A stretch of DNA of 64,000 nucleotides, from the NCBI RefSeq assembly GCF_002999335.1, contig NW_020312096.1, forward strand, positions 1-64,000, given 5' to 3'. Both the position numbers and the translations under genes were made by a program. Below the pieces are notes generated by a model. It worked only from the letters and a program-made list of their open reading frames with translations, made no database searches and was not told the DNA's origin. Position 1 is the first letter of the stretch, and each line of letters starts with the position of its first letter. Shown piece after piece: positions 55,651 to 64,000 of the stretch. This DNA comes from Cyclospora cayetanensis. Lineage: Eukaryota; Apicomplexa; Conoidasida; Eucoccidiorida; Eimeriidae.

Positions 55651-56153
55651 GCTGACTAGATCCTATTGCCCACAAACACTAAATCTGATAAACTTTGTTG
55701 TGTGTGTGGAGTAGGGCTAGGCATTGCAGTTTAGTAAATTTAAATTCAAAGAGAGCACATTTGGAATCATGGAGTGCAGGGTTGCCTGTTCCATGGGAGT
55801 CGATGTGTGTGTACGTTGGCAGGAAACTCGGTGGTTAGGACGAGCACTCTGGAGTCTCAATTTTCACGGTCATACAATTAAAAAGGAACCAAAGATATTA
55901 AAGTGTAGTATTTATCCTTTTGATCAGTTAAGGGGCCGTTGGGTAGAAGGGAAGAGGCTGGTCCTGCCTCCGCTTGCGCATGCAGCATGCCGTTCAACTC
56001 TCTAGGGCTGTGTGTCGGGTGGGTAGGATTTGCCGGACTGCTCCCAGTATGGGTCCTCCCCGCACCTTGCAGTCTTCTCGCACATCCCTCTGCCATTCTT
56101 GCTTCCCCTTTCTTCCTCCTGTACGTTTCCCGACTGTGTCTGCTCGCCGCAAG
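55651..56153. other. Divergent promoter region
   Basis: This separates the start of the helical-repeat gene (-) from the phosphate carrier (+). It is A/T-rich at 55730-55920 and pyrimidine-rich just before the carrier ATG (56065-56140, with cttccccttt and ttcctcctg). No gene is seen; an open frame does run into the carrier from 55974 but has no good reason to be translated. Confidence 0.5.
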
Positions 56154-57897
56154 ATGGCTGCGGAACGAGACTCGTCGTCCCCCCCTGCTGCCCTGCGGGG
56201 CCCTTGGGATGCGCGATATGCGGACCCCTTGACCCGCAAGCCACACGTCATGCCTCATACGACGGAATACTACAGCAAGTGCATGCTGGGAGGCGTGCTC
56301 TCTTGCGGCCTGACGCACACCGCAGTCTGCCCAGTAGACGTCGTGAAGTGCAAGATGCAAGTGTATCCAGACAAGTACAGGGGTCTGATCTCGGGTTTCA
56401 AGACGGTCTTGGGGGAGGAAGGAGCTGCGGGCCTGCGTCTCGGATGGGCTCCAACGTTCATTGGTTACAGTATGCAGGGCATGGTGAAGTTCGGTATGTA
56501 CGAGTTTTTCAAGGATTTCTACGGCAACCTTTTTGGTGAAGAGACATATGCCAAGAACAAGGGCGCTGTTTGGCTGGCTGCTTCCGCTTCCGCCGAACTG
56601 TTTGCCGATGTGGCTCTCTGCCCAATGGAGATGGTCAAAGTCAAGGTGCAAACAAGTCCTCAAGGATCATGGCCTACCAGCCTTCTGCCAGCAACCAGCA
56701 AAATGCTTCAAATGAGACGCGATACCAAATTTCCGGTAAGATCATAGAACCCGCATGTCGGCCCCTCCCCCCTTCCTACCGCCGCAGCAGGTTGCGGGAT
56801 CTTGCGCCCTCAGAGACCCTCCCCACCTACTCAATTCTTTTCAGCCATTCACAACTATCTACATGTGCATGCACACTTGGGCGGATACTTGCACACGCGA
56901 AAGCTCATAATCCCTGAGACTCCCTTGGTGCGTCTCTCTTGCAGTTTGGGTCCGTGGTTCCTCTGTGGAGCCGACAAATCCCTTACACGATGGCCAAGTT
57001 CTACTTCTTCGAGAAAGTCGTCCAGATGTTTTATGATAAGGTCTTCACGCAGCCGAAGGAAACCTACGGCAAAGGGACTCAGCTGGGCATTACATTTGCA
57101 TCCGGTAAGATGGCTTCTGTAAGGGCCCGTGAAAAGGCGTGGCGGCCTGAGCGAGGTCTTTATCGAGCATAGCCAAGATGGCACAGCGAAGAAGGGTGTA
57201 CTGGGAGGCTGGCTATACAGAACCACTCCACCTATTCGCGCGTGCCCTATCTGGAGAGGCGCTTCAATTTGCACACAAATGGATGTCTCTACGCATGGTC
57301 TACGTGTGTGTTTGCGCCTTCCTACAGGGTATATGGCAGGCGTCATCTGTGCGGTCGTGTCGCACCCCGCAGACTCCCTGGTGTCTCTCATGGGGAAGGC
57401 TGAAAACAAAGGCAAAGGGTGAGTGAGAGCTATGGGGGTGTTTTGGGTCGTGCGTCGTGCTGATAGAGGAGTGCCGTGTCATGTAAAAGAGGGATGCAGG
57501 CTTTGTGCCTAGTGGCACGGTCAGAGGAGAGGCCTGGCTCTGGGGTGTTGCGATTCAGATTTGGACAAATGGCAAGGGAGATGGGATACACTAAATTGTT
57601 CACCAAAGGGCTGGGCACTCGGGTGCTGATGATCGGCACGCTCACTGGTCTTCAGTGGTGGATCTACGACACATTTAAGGTAAATCTCGAATCTGAGTGT
57701 GCGCTCCTTATATTTCTGTGACTCTCGGTAGGGGTCCTTGATGCAGCGCAAGGAGAGGCGCGGTGTAGAGGCCACAGCCGCAAGCGCTAATCACTACTGA
57801 GTGTGCCTATGAAGCTGTAACTTTGACACCTGTGCGTTGCGTTCAGTCTGCCATGGGAATGGGCACCACTGGTGGAGGATCCGCTAAAAAGAACTAG
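56154..57897 (+). CDS. Mitochondrial phosphate carrier (SLC25A3 type)
   Basis: Five exons in phase, 56154-56735, 56945-57104, 57328-57418, 57559-57679, 57847-57897, encode 334 residues. Three carrier repeats show PVDVVKCKMQ, PMEMVKVKVQ and HPADSLVSLMGK; the last, lacking the usual basic residue in the motif, is characteristic of phosphate carriers. Other family marks are YYSKCMLGGVLSCGLTHTAVCP, GWAPTFIGYSMQGMVKFGMYE, PLWSRQIPYTMAKFYFFE and KGLGTRVLMIGTLTGLQWWIYD. The protein sits in the inner mitochondrial membrane and imports phosphate with a proton for ATP synthesis. The ATG at 56154 (aagATGG) gives a short N-terminus without a long presequence. The last exon adds a Gly-rich tail ending in KKN. 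Confidence in function is high; every junction uses GT-AG. Confidence 0.95.
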
Positions 57898-59456
57898 GAT
57901 GCGCAATACGAGAATTTTGTAATTTAACCTCAACTGGATTATGTGTAGCAGACGCTACAGCAGCTGGGGGCGCAGATGCGGGGTTAGAGTGTCTAGACAC
58001 CTGCGATGCGGTCCGCTGTCTCAAACGGGCAATTACTCTGGCGGGCCCTTCATGCTGGCGGTCCCCTCTTTCGTAGACAGCTCTTTCCTTCATGCCTTGC
58101 GTATTGGTCAAGCTCGCTTTTCTTCTTGGGCAGTGCATCGTTCGCTGAGTGATTTTCAAAGCGAGGCGCCCAAAGGGCCTGGGCAATAAGCCCATCATCA
58201 AACAGAGGCAGGGGGCCAAAATTGAGATGCGAATGCATCGCACGCGAGAGCCAGAGTGCAAATAGACTTCAGCAAATGGCAGAAACAAGAGACCCAAAGG
58301 AGCTTCGATACTCCATTTAGCGAGCATACAGCGGGGAGGCAATCAGATCAATGTATTCATGGGGAAACGCCCGCGGGAGAGCCCCTCAGGTTCTTGTGTC
58401 ATCAATATCTCTGGAGTTTCGGCGTCTTTCTCCCCAACGTGCCTGTAAATCGGTGCGGGAAACCCTCTACTCTTGCGAGCACACTTCGAGGAAACGTTGA
58501 CGCTTCTGGGTTCAGTGTGTACGTGCTTGCATGGATGTTCTCCTTGTCGAGGCGATCCAATACTTGAAACTCGTAATCTGCCTCGGCAGGAGCATCTGGT
58601 GTCTTAATTATCTATAGTTGCAGTGTGGTGGCAGATTGATATGGGCTCCTACCGAGAGCAGTCTAGCCAAATGTGCGATACGTGCAAGGAACACAAGGCA
58701 GATCGACGCTGGAGACTCCGCACTGTAGGCCTGCCGGAGGCTGCAAAGAATAAGGGGCTGCTGAGGGTTTCCAGTGTGCAGGTTCCGTACACAGATTAGC
58801 GCGAGTGCCCGTCACCAGCGCGCAGTGTGGTAGCATGCAATCGAGCACAAAGGCTCACGCAATTTGGTAGCCAGGTACATAGAAGAAATAAACCGAGAGT
58901 CATAGGAAAAAGCGGTAGTGAGTGAATAGTGAGTGCAGCCTCACACACGCACACCTGTCAGCGAGTCCTTGCAGTTCACCTGGAGGGTATGGGTGTTGCT
59001 GCGCCTGTAGACACTGCAGCCAGGCGTTCAAACAGCAAGTTTCAAAAGAATTTGGTTTAGCACGCGTGGAAGCTTAAACTTTGGCGTCTTGTACTAGAGC
59101 ATTATTTGAATTGCTTCTTCAAATTACTTGCATGCAGTCGGGCCCCAAGGACCCCGTTGCGGCGATGCTGATCGCCTCAGAAGTTTGTCGGTTTCGTACG
59201 ACCTCCAGCACACTCCTTTTTCAAGCCCTGTACATTGTATCCAATGTGCTGTCATGTGAACTCTAAGGCTCCATCTTTCAGAGCCTAATTCAAGTTTCTG
59301 TGTGGCCAATGGCGCATTGATGTCTTTTGTGGGCTGCGCTAGCGCAGCAGGAACACCAACAAAAACGCCATCCAATAGGTTTCTGTAACTTTACACTCGC
59401 GTGGACCATCAGGGGCATCTAGGCGCAGCACCCGTCCCCCTCTTGTGCAGCCCATT
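57898..59456. other. Intergenic, no gene seen
   Basis: Nothing supports a gene across these 1.5 kb. Open frames are short and without domain. It separates the phosphate carrier 3' end from the promoter of the TAF12-like gene. Confidence 0.55.
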
Positions 59457-61749
59457 ATGTCGTGGCAGCAGCAGTTACAGCTGCAGCAGCTGCCTCAAAT
59501 GCAGCAGCAGCACCAACAGCCACAAGTGCAGCAGCAGCACCAACCGCCACAAGTGCAGCAGCAACACCTGCAGCAAAGTTTCCAGCAGCAGCCGGCACGG
59601 AGCCACTGGGGCGAACAACAACAGCAATCATGGGGTGTTGAGCAGCAGTGGCAGCAGCAGCAGCAGCAGCAGCAGTTGCTACAGCAGCCTCTGTCCCACC
59701 AAGTCGCTGTAGCAGGTCTTGCTTCCTGGCATCCCCCACCGCTACCGCAACAGCAGCCGCCTCTCTTGCAGCAGCAGCAGCAGCACACTCCACATCTCCT
59801 GCAGCAGCAGCAGCAGCACCAGCCTCTGCCGCAAGTAGGCCTTCAGCATCACCCTCTGCCGCAAGTAGGCCTCCCACACCAGCCAATTCTGCACCAGCCA
59901 ATTCTGCACCAGCCACTGCTGCAGCAGCCACTGCTGCAGCAGCCTGCAGTGCAGCAGCAAGTGTTCGTACAGCAGCAGCAGCAGCCAGGCCCGCTGCAGG
60001 CCAAGCCTTTGGTGGCTTCACAGTCTTTTCAGCCCCCTTTGCAGGGATGTCTTCCAAGCTCTTCTTCCGTTCTCACGACGGGAAGCCTCGAGGCGGACTG
60101 GACCAAGCATGCGCAGCAACAGCAGGCACAAGTTCATCGCCAGCAGCAACCCCAGCAGCAACTCCAGCAGCAGCCCGTGCACGCCTCAAGAAGCACCTCA
60201 GTACGAGGCTTCGAAGATCAACAGAAACAGGAACAACCGCGTGTGTCCAACGGCGCCTGTGCTCCTGCCGCTGCTGCGAGCGTGCCACTGCTGTTTGTGC
60301 TGCTGCTTCTTTTCCATGCGCCGTTGTCTGCAGCAGCTGCTGTCGACGCCTTCGCGGCTGGGTTTGTTTGCAGGAGTCGCGAGTGGAACGCAAGTCGAGG
60401 CAGCCGCAGGCCCCTCCCCCCCCCCGACAGCAGCTGGCGGGGCGCATGCGCCCAGTGTGGCACCTCTGGCTTCCTCTGCGCAAGTAGAACCCCCAAGTAG
60501 AAGCTCTGCAACGGAGGATGCTGCCACAGTCTCACCCTCGTCCTCGAGCTCCCGTAGCTGCGTGGACAGTCGGGGAGGCGTCGAGGTCGTTCCGCAAGTG
60601 CAGCAGCTCTTGCAACAGCTGCTGTTGCAAGCGGGCTGCGAGGAGCAGCTGGAGCCGCAGGTGCTCCCCCTGCTCGTGGACTTGTTTCAGCGTAAGAGGC
60701 GTAGAATCGCGCATGCAAGCACATGTGTGAACGGCAGTTTTTCTCCGCGAGAGGAAGCCCTCGCCGAGGGTACCTTCGGCGCGAGGGCTGGGCTCTTACG
60801 GAGGGGTGCCGGATGAGAGCTACGGCGTTCAATCTCCTTTTCGTGTGTGCAGGGGAGTCACTGCGCATTTTGTATGCGGCAGCAGAAATAATGGACTACA
60901 GGGCTACCGGAGTGGCGCAGGAGAGGCAGCAACGTGGTCTGGCGCTTCAAAGAAGTGGCCTTTCATTGCAGGTGCCTCCGCACCCCAGGGGGCACCCCTT
61001 GCGGATTGACGAAGGCGACGCCGCTGCTGCGTTGCAGGAGTATCTCCAGCTCGAGGCACCACAGTCTTCGTCCACGCAAGTAAGAGGGGGGCGATTTGCA
61101 CATCCGAAGCTCCACGGGAACCCTCAGGGCGATAGACGGGTGCAGGCGCAAACACAGGGGAGAGCACTCTTTTTGAACGCCTTTTTTGCGATTCGTGGTA
61201 CTTTCGGACTTGTGGAGTAGAGGCGCGATCCGGCGTAGGCATGTCTGCGCAAACAACTCTCTCTCTGTGTGCATATATGTACGTACACATGTGTTTGCTC
61301 ACGGGCGACAGGATTTGCAGCGTCTCTCTCGCCTCGCCAACACGTTGACGTTCAGCAGCTCGGCTGCAGATTTGCTGCAGCAAAACCGTTTGAGCGCAGC
61401 CGCTTGCGCAGCGCTGGACGAAGACAGCGACGTCGCTTCAGCAGCGGCTGCCGCTGCCGCTGCTGCTGCTCCGGCCGGGGGTGGAGGGGCTCCCTTTGGC
61501 AGGAAGAATCTTCTAGGAAGTGTGCCTTCAGGCCTTCCTCCGTATCTCCCCGAGGACGTTAATGCTTGTACGCTCATGCCTCCGTGGTCCCTTACGCTTG
61601 AAGATAAGGAAAGGCAGCCTACACTTCCTCCAACTGGGTGAGTAGGCCGTTCAAGGAACAACACTCGCCCTTACGCCTTCCTGGGCTGTGCCGACCCTAG
61701 CGTCTATCTCAACCGCGCATGCAGGCGGCTCTCCGGCGGGTTCGTTTAG
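59457..61749 (+). CDS. TAF12-like histone-fold protein with Gln-rich N-terminus
   Basis: Five exons, in phase: 59457-60200, 60334-60691, 60853-61079, 61312-61637, 61725-61749, about 559 residues. Exon 1 (248 residues) is almost only Gln, Pro, His and Leu with short tandem units (LPQVGL, HQPIL, QQPLL). Exon 2 ends with VVPQVQQLLQQLLLQAGCEEQL then EPQVLPLLVDLFQ; joined to exon 3 it continues RESLRILYAAAEIMDYRATG. This matches the TAF12 histone fold (short helix, LDPxVExLLL, long helix ending AxxxAxHR) with identical spacing across the splice. TAF12 pairs with TAF4 or ADA1 in TFIID/SAGA for RNA polymerase II initiation. Gln-rich TAF N-termini are known elsewhere. The tail (SRLANTLTFSSSAADLLQQNR, then poly-Ala) is unusual for TAF12, whose fold is usually C-terminal. 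Another histone-fold TAF is the alternative. Confidence 0.6.
59828..59950 (+). repeat. Short tandem duplications in the Gln/Pro-rich exon
   Basis: Consecutive near-identical units: cctctgccgcaagtaggcct twice, then ccaattctgcaccag twice, then ccactgctgcagcag twice. They encode PLPQVGL, HQPIL and QPLLQ doublets, a sign of recent slippage or unequal crossing-over in coding DNA. Confidence 0.9.
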
Positions 61750-62174
61750 AAGAGGCCTTGCCGGCGCCGTGGAAGACGACTTTTGCGACCTCCCCTCACC
61801 GGGGCCAGAGGCGTTCATAGATTCATCCTCTGTAGTATTTAGCGCTATGGCTGAAAGTTTGAGTACCACGACTTCGCGTGTGCCCCTCGAAAGCCTCGTA
61901 CACGCCTGTAGCTCTCCTTTTGGCCCGGGTACAGTGCCTAGAAAACAGTTTCAATTCCACCGTTTACTAGCGAGCGTAGGCATGCACTAGTCGCGCCGCG
62001 GCGCCAACCACTTAGGCCCACCTGCGCAGCGTGCAGCTAAATGCTCTTGCACTGAGTGCGCGCTTACCTAGAACAAAACAGGGCGAGGTCTCCTGAGCCT
62101 GCTAGGGTCGCTGTATAAGTTCGCGTCTGCTCTGCAGCGTGCTTCGGCAGCGCGTCGACTGCACATCCAGCTAG

Positions 62175-62214
62175 CATTGTGCTCCTAAAGTTAGCTGTCT
62201 TTAGGAGCACAATG
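62175..62214. repeat. Perfect 16-bp inverted repeat with 8-base loop
   Basis: CATTGTGCTCCTAAAG (62175-62190) is followed by ttagctgt and then the exact reverse complement CTTTAGGAGCACAATG (62199-62214). It would fold into a stable hairpin in RNA or as a DNA cruciform. No flanking direct repeat or transposase is visible. Confidence 0.95.
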
Positions 62215-62505
62215 TAAAGTCTTCCGATATCGTTTGGCCAACGTAACATCGTTTCCTAAAATGCCTCTATATCGAAGCAGGAGATGGTCGTGTGGCGTAT
62301 TCAGGCTCTGCTGAGGATTCAGGCCCACCAGTTGAGATACCGTCCACAAATCAGAATCAGACCAAGATTTTGCCACCACGAGGGGCGTCGTTTTATGTTT
62401 TGCACCCGTGCGCATCCCTGAAAAGAAAGTCACGCCAATACAACTCGTGGTTGGCGTTTTATTCGCTGCTCCAACGCATTCATTCACAGTGTGTCGTGCA
62501 GGATC

Positions 62506-62557
62506 GACGCAGCCCAGTCTTCACGATAGACGCAGCCCAGTCTTCACGATAGACGCA
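62506..62557. repeat. 23-bp tandem duplication
   Basis: The unit beginning gacgcagcccagtct occurs at 62506-62528 and again, identical, at 62529-62551, followed by a six-base partial third copy. Confidence 0.95.
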
Positions 62558-63550
62558 TGAGCACTAGAGGCCTTCAGAAAATTATAAAGGCAAGACGGTG
62601 TAGGTTGGGCATCCAATTTTTCTATCGGGGGCGTTTTGTACGCCATTGTTTACTGGCCGGTAAGAAAGCAACATTAGAGCGTCCTCGGAAAACCAGTGCC
62701 ATTCCTGTCCGTTTGAATCTCGCGTAAATATAATGTTCAGCGCATGCGCATGCGTATATCATGTGCAAACGATGATGCATACGTATGTGAGTACAAGGTG
62801 TACACGTGAGTTACGAACGATTAGCAATGAGCAAGGATCAACTGCTAGTTTGGTTTGCTCCTGAATCACACCAAAACCGGCTCCCTTACGCTGAAACTCG
62901 CTGAGTGGTGCATATACAGCTAAGGCATCATCACCTCTGGCCCCAGAAGGGCTGCTAATATTGCTCTGAATCCAGCACTGCTGCAAAAAATAGCAATTCC
63001 TCGGTTTTGTCGAAGGGACTTGCCCGACTGCCTGGAGGCCCCTTGACCTCACACCTCTTCAAGGCTCTTGTCTACCCCGTTGCTCTAACTCCACGCAAAA
63101 AGCTTTGGGGGCTTGTGGAAATGCAATGTTGCAATTGAGCATGCACACCGAGGGTTCTCCTTTACTTCTTCACGGCTTTCACCCCAGCTTGGCCACATGA
63201 GTAACTAACAAGTCGAAACCGCTAAACGGGCAGAAAATCGGGTTCACAGCGTGCGCACCCTCGGGCACTATATTAGTGTATTGTCTCAAAGCTCTCCTTC
63301 ACACCATAGTTCTTATACATGTAAAAATCACAAACGAAAGGAGGATCAATGAAAAGCCAACTTTCAAAGGCTACTCGCACCTTCTCAATTCCGTCATTCA
63401 CAAGTGGCGCTGGTTGGAATAGTGCGCTCAACAAAACATTAGTACGATTTGGTCGCCTCTGTGAAGCCTGCATCCCCGAGTGCATTGCTGCTCAATCCGG
63501 GTTGCATGTAGACTTCAGGCTGTGCTCATGCGTAAAAACTCGTCTGCGGA

Positions 63551-63916
63551 TCATTGCGCGGAAGTCGATGAGTCTTGTGTTAAGATGGAAAAGTCATCTA
63601 GTTCCACCGACTTCTCGTCTTCCGCCGGAGGGGGGGCATCTTGCCATAACCATTCTGTTGAACGCGGTCGAAAGTGGACAGCTGGCGGGTGTACAGCCAG
63701 GCTGTCATCCGCGAACATCCGCCGACGCCGTAGATCCATGAAGAGAATGACAATAAACCACACGGCCAGCATAGCCACACGCGCATCTGTAGCCCATCGA
63801 GAGACGGCTGTCAATAATTGTGGACCGCCGGTCACTATCGGCTCTCGTGCAGTTGTTGGCATCCCTCCTACCTCTGCTAAACTGAGGTGACGTTCCTCAG
63901 ATACACTAGAGGCCAT
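63551..63916 (-). CDS. Possible small single-pass membrane protein
   Basis: Minus-strand frame from an ATG at 63916 to a stop at 63551, about 121 residues. It has a polar start (MASSVSEERHLSLAEVGGMP), one hydrophobic segment (VAMLAVWFIVILFMDL) followed by RRRR, which predicts a cytosolic tail, then an acidic Ser-rich end (EDEKSVELDDFSILTQDSS). No CAG runs. The frame extends upstream to another possible start at 63976. No family is recognised and no expression signal was seen. Confidence 0.4.
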   Translation of the reverse strand: MASSVSEERHLSLAEVGGMPTTAREPIVTGGPQLLTAVSRWATDARVAMLAVWFIVILFMDLRRRRMFADDSLAVHPPAVHFRPRSTEWLWQDAPPPAEDEKSVELDDFSILTQDSSTSAQ

Positions 63917-64000
63917 TTGTGTCGTATAATACAAAAAGGAGTACTCCTTGGCCTTCTTGGGAGTCGTGATAGGCACCGCGCTCCCGGCTGTGCGAGATAA

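Larger units (their letters stand above)
61750..64000. other. Unassigned right end
   Basis: No gene is certain. It holds the hairpin at 62175-62214, the tandem duplication at 62506-62557, and a minus-strand frame at 63551-63916 listed separately. A plus-strand frame at 61688-61990 overlaps the last TAF12-like exon in another phase and is not needed by that model. A minus-strand frame ending at 63273 (WLFIDPPFVCDFYMYKNYGVKE) is slightly protein-like. Confidence 0.4.

Noticed and set aside
1..64000. Transposons or retroelements
   Set aside because: No reverse transcriptase, transposase, integrase or long terminal repeat was recognised on either strand.

Overview
This is nuclear DNA of a coccidian apicomplexan, most likely an Eimeria species (Cyclospora is the main alternative). 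The genes are intron-rich, with short GT-AG introns of about 100-400 bases. Coding sequence is full of CAG/CTG trinucleotide runs that read as Gln, Ala, Ser, Leu or Cys in different frames. Such homopolymer tracts are a known hallmark of Eimeria coding regions. GCATGC-type words are frequent. I see no prokaryotic features, rRNA, convincing tRNA, CRISPR array or transposon. Exon borders were worked out by hand from splice signals, reading phase and remembered family alignments. They are strong for seven genes and tentative elsewhere.

Layout. 1-28 kb is mostly CAG-rich: a DYRK-type kinase (-), an MGRN1-like RING ubiquitin ligase (-), a membrane-protein exon (-), an unassigned multi-exon gene (+), two helical/TPR-type genes (-), and a KIF-binding protein homologue (+) whose N-terminal half is loaded with Gln/Glu runs. 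28-43 kb is nearly free of CAG runs: GRWD1/RRB1 ribosome-assembly WD40 protein (+, 13 exons), a class III alkylsulfatase-type metallo-beta-lactamase (+, 2 exons), and a secreted two-module Cys-rich repeat protein (+, no intron). 43-47 kb is CAG-rich again: a 1,089-residue Ala/Gln-rich protein (-) and an Asn-codon minisatellite. 47-59 kb is CAG-poor: a complete ankyrin-repeat gene (+), a multi-exon helical-repeat gene that may end in a RAP-like domain (-), and the mitochondrial phosphate carrier (+). 59-62 kb is CAG-rich: a TAF12-like histone-fold protein with a 250-residue Gln-rich N-terminus (+). 62-64 kb is non-coding or unassigned, with a perfect 16-bp hairpin and a 23-bp tandem repeat. The switching between CAG-rich and CAG-poor blocks matches the mosaic described for Eimeria chromosomes.

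There are no operons. Each gene stands alone and the functions are housekeeping or coccidian-specific: transcription (TAF12), ribosome assembly (GRWD1), mitochondrial transport (phosphate carrier), signalling (DYRK), protein turnover (RING), kinesin-linked transport (KBP) and a secreted Cys-rich coat-like protein. Points most worth a second look are a DNA word (GAGGTGTACAGACAG and close variants) found at seven scattered sites in both orientations, the duplicated RRLSG-headed Cys modules, a probable GC-AG intron in KBP, and the 62.2 kb hairpin.
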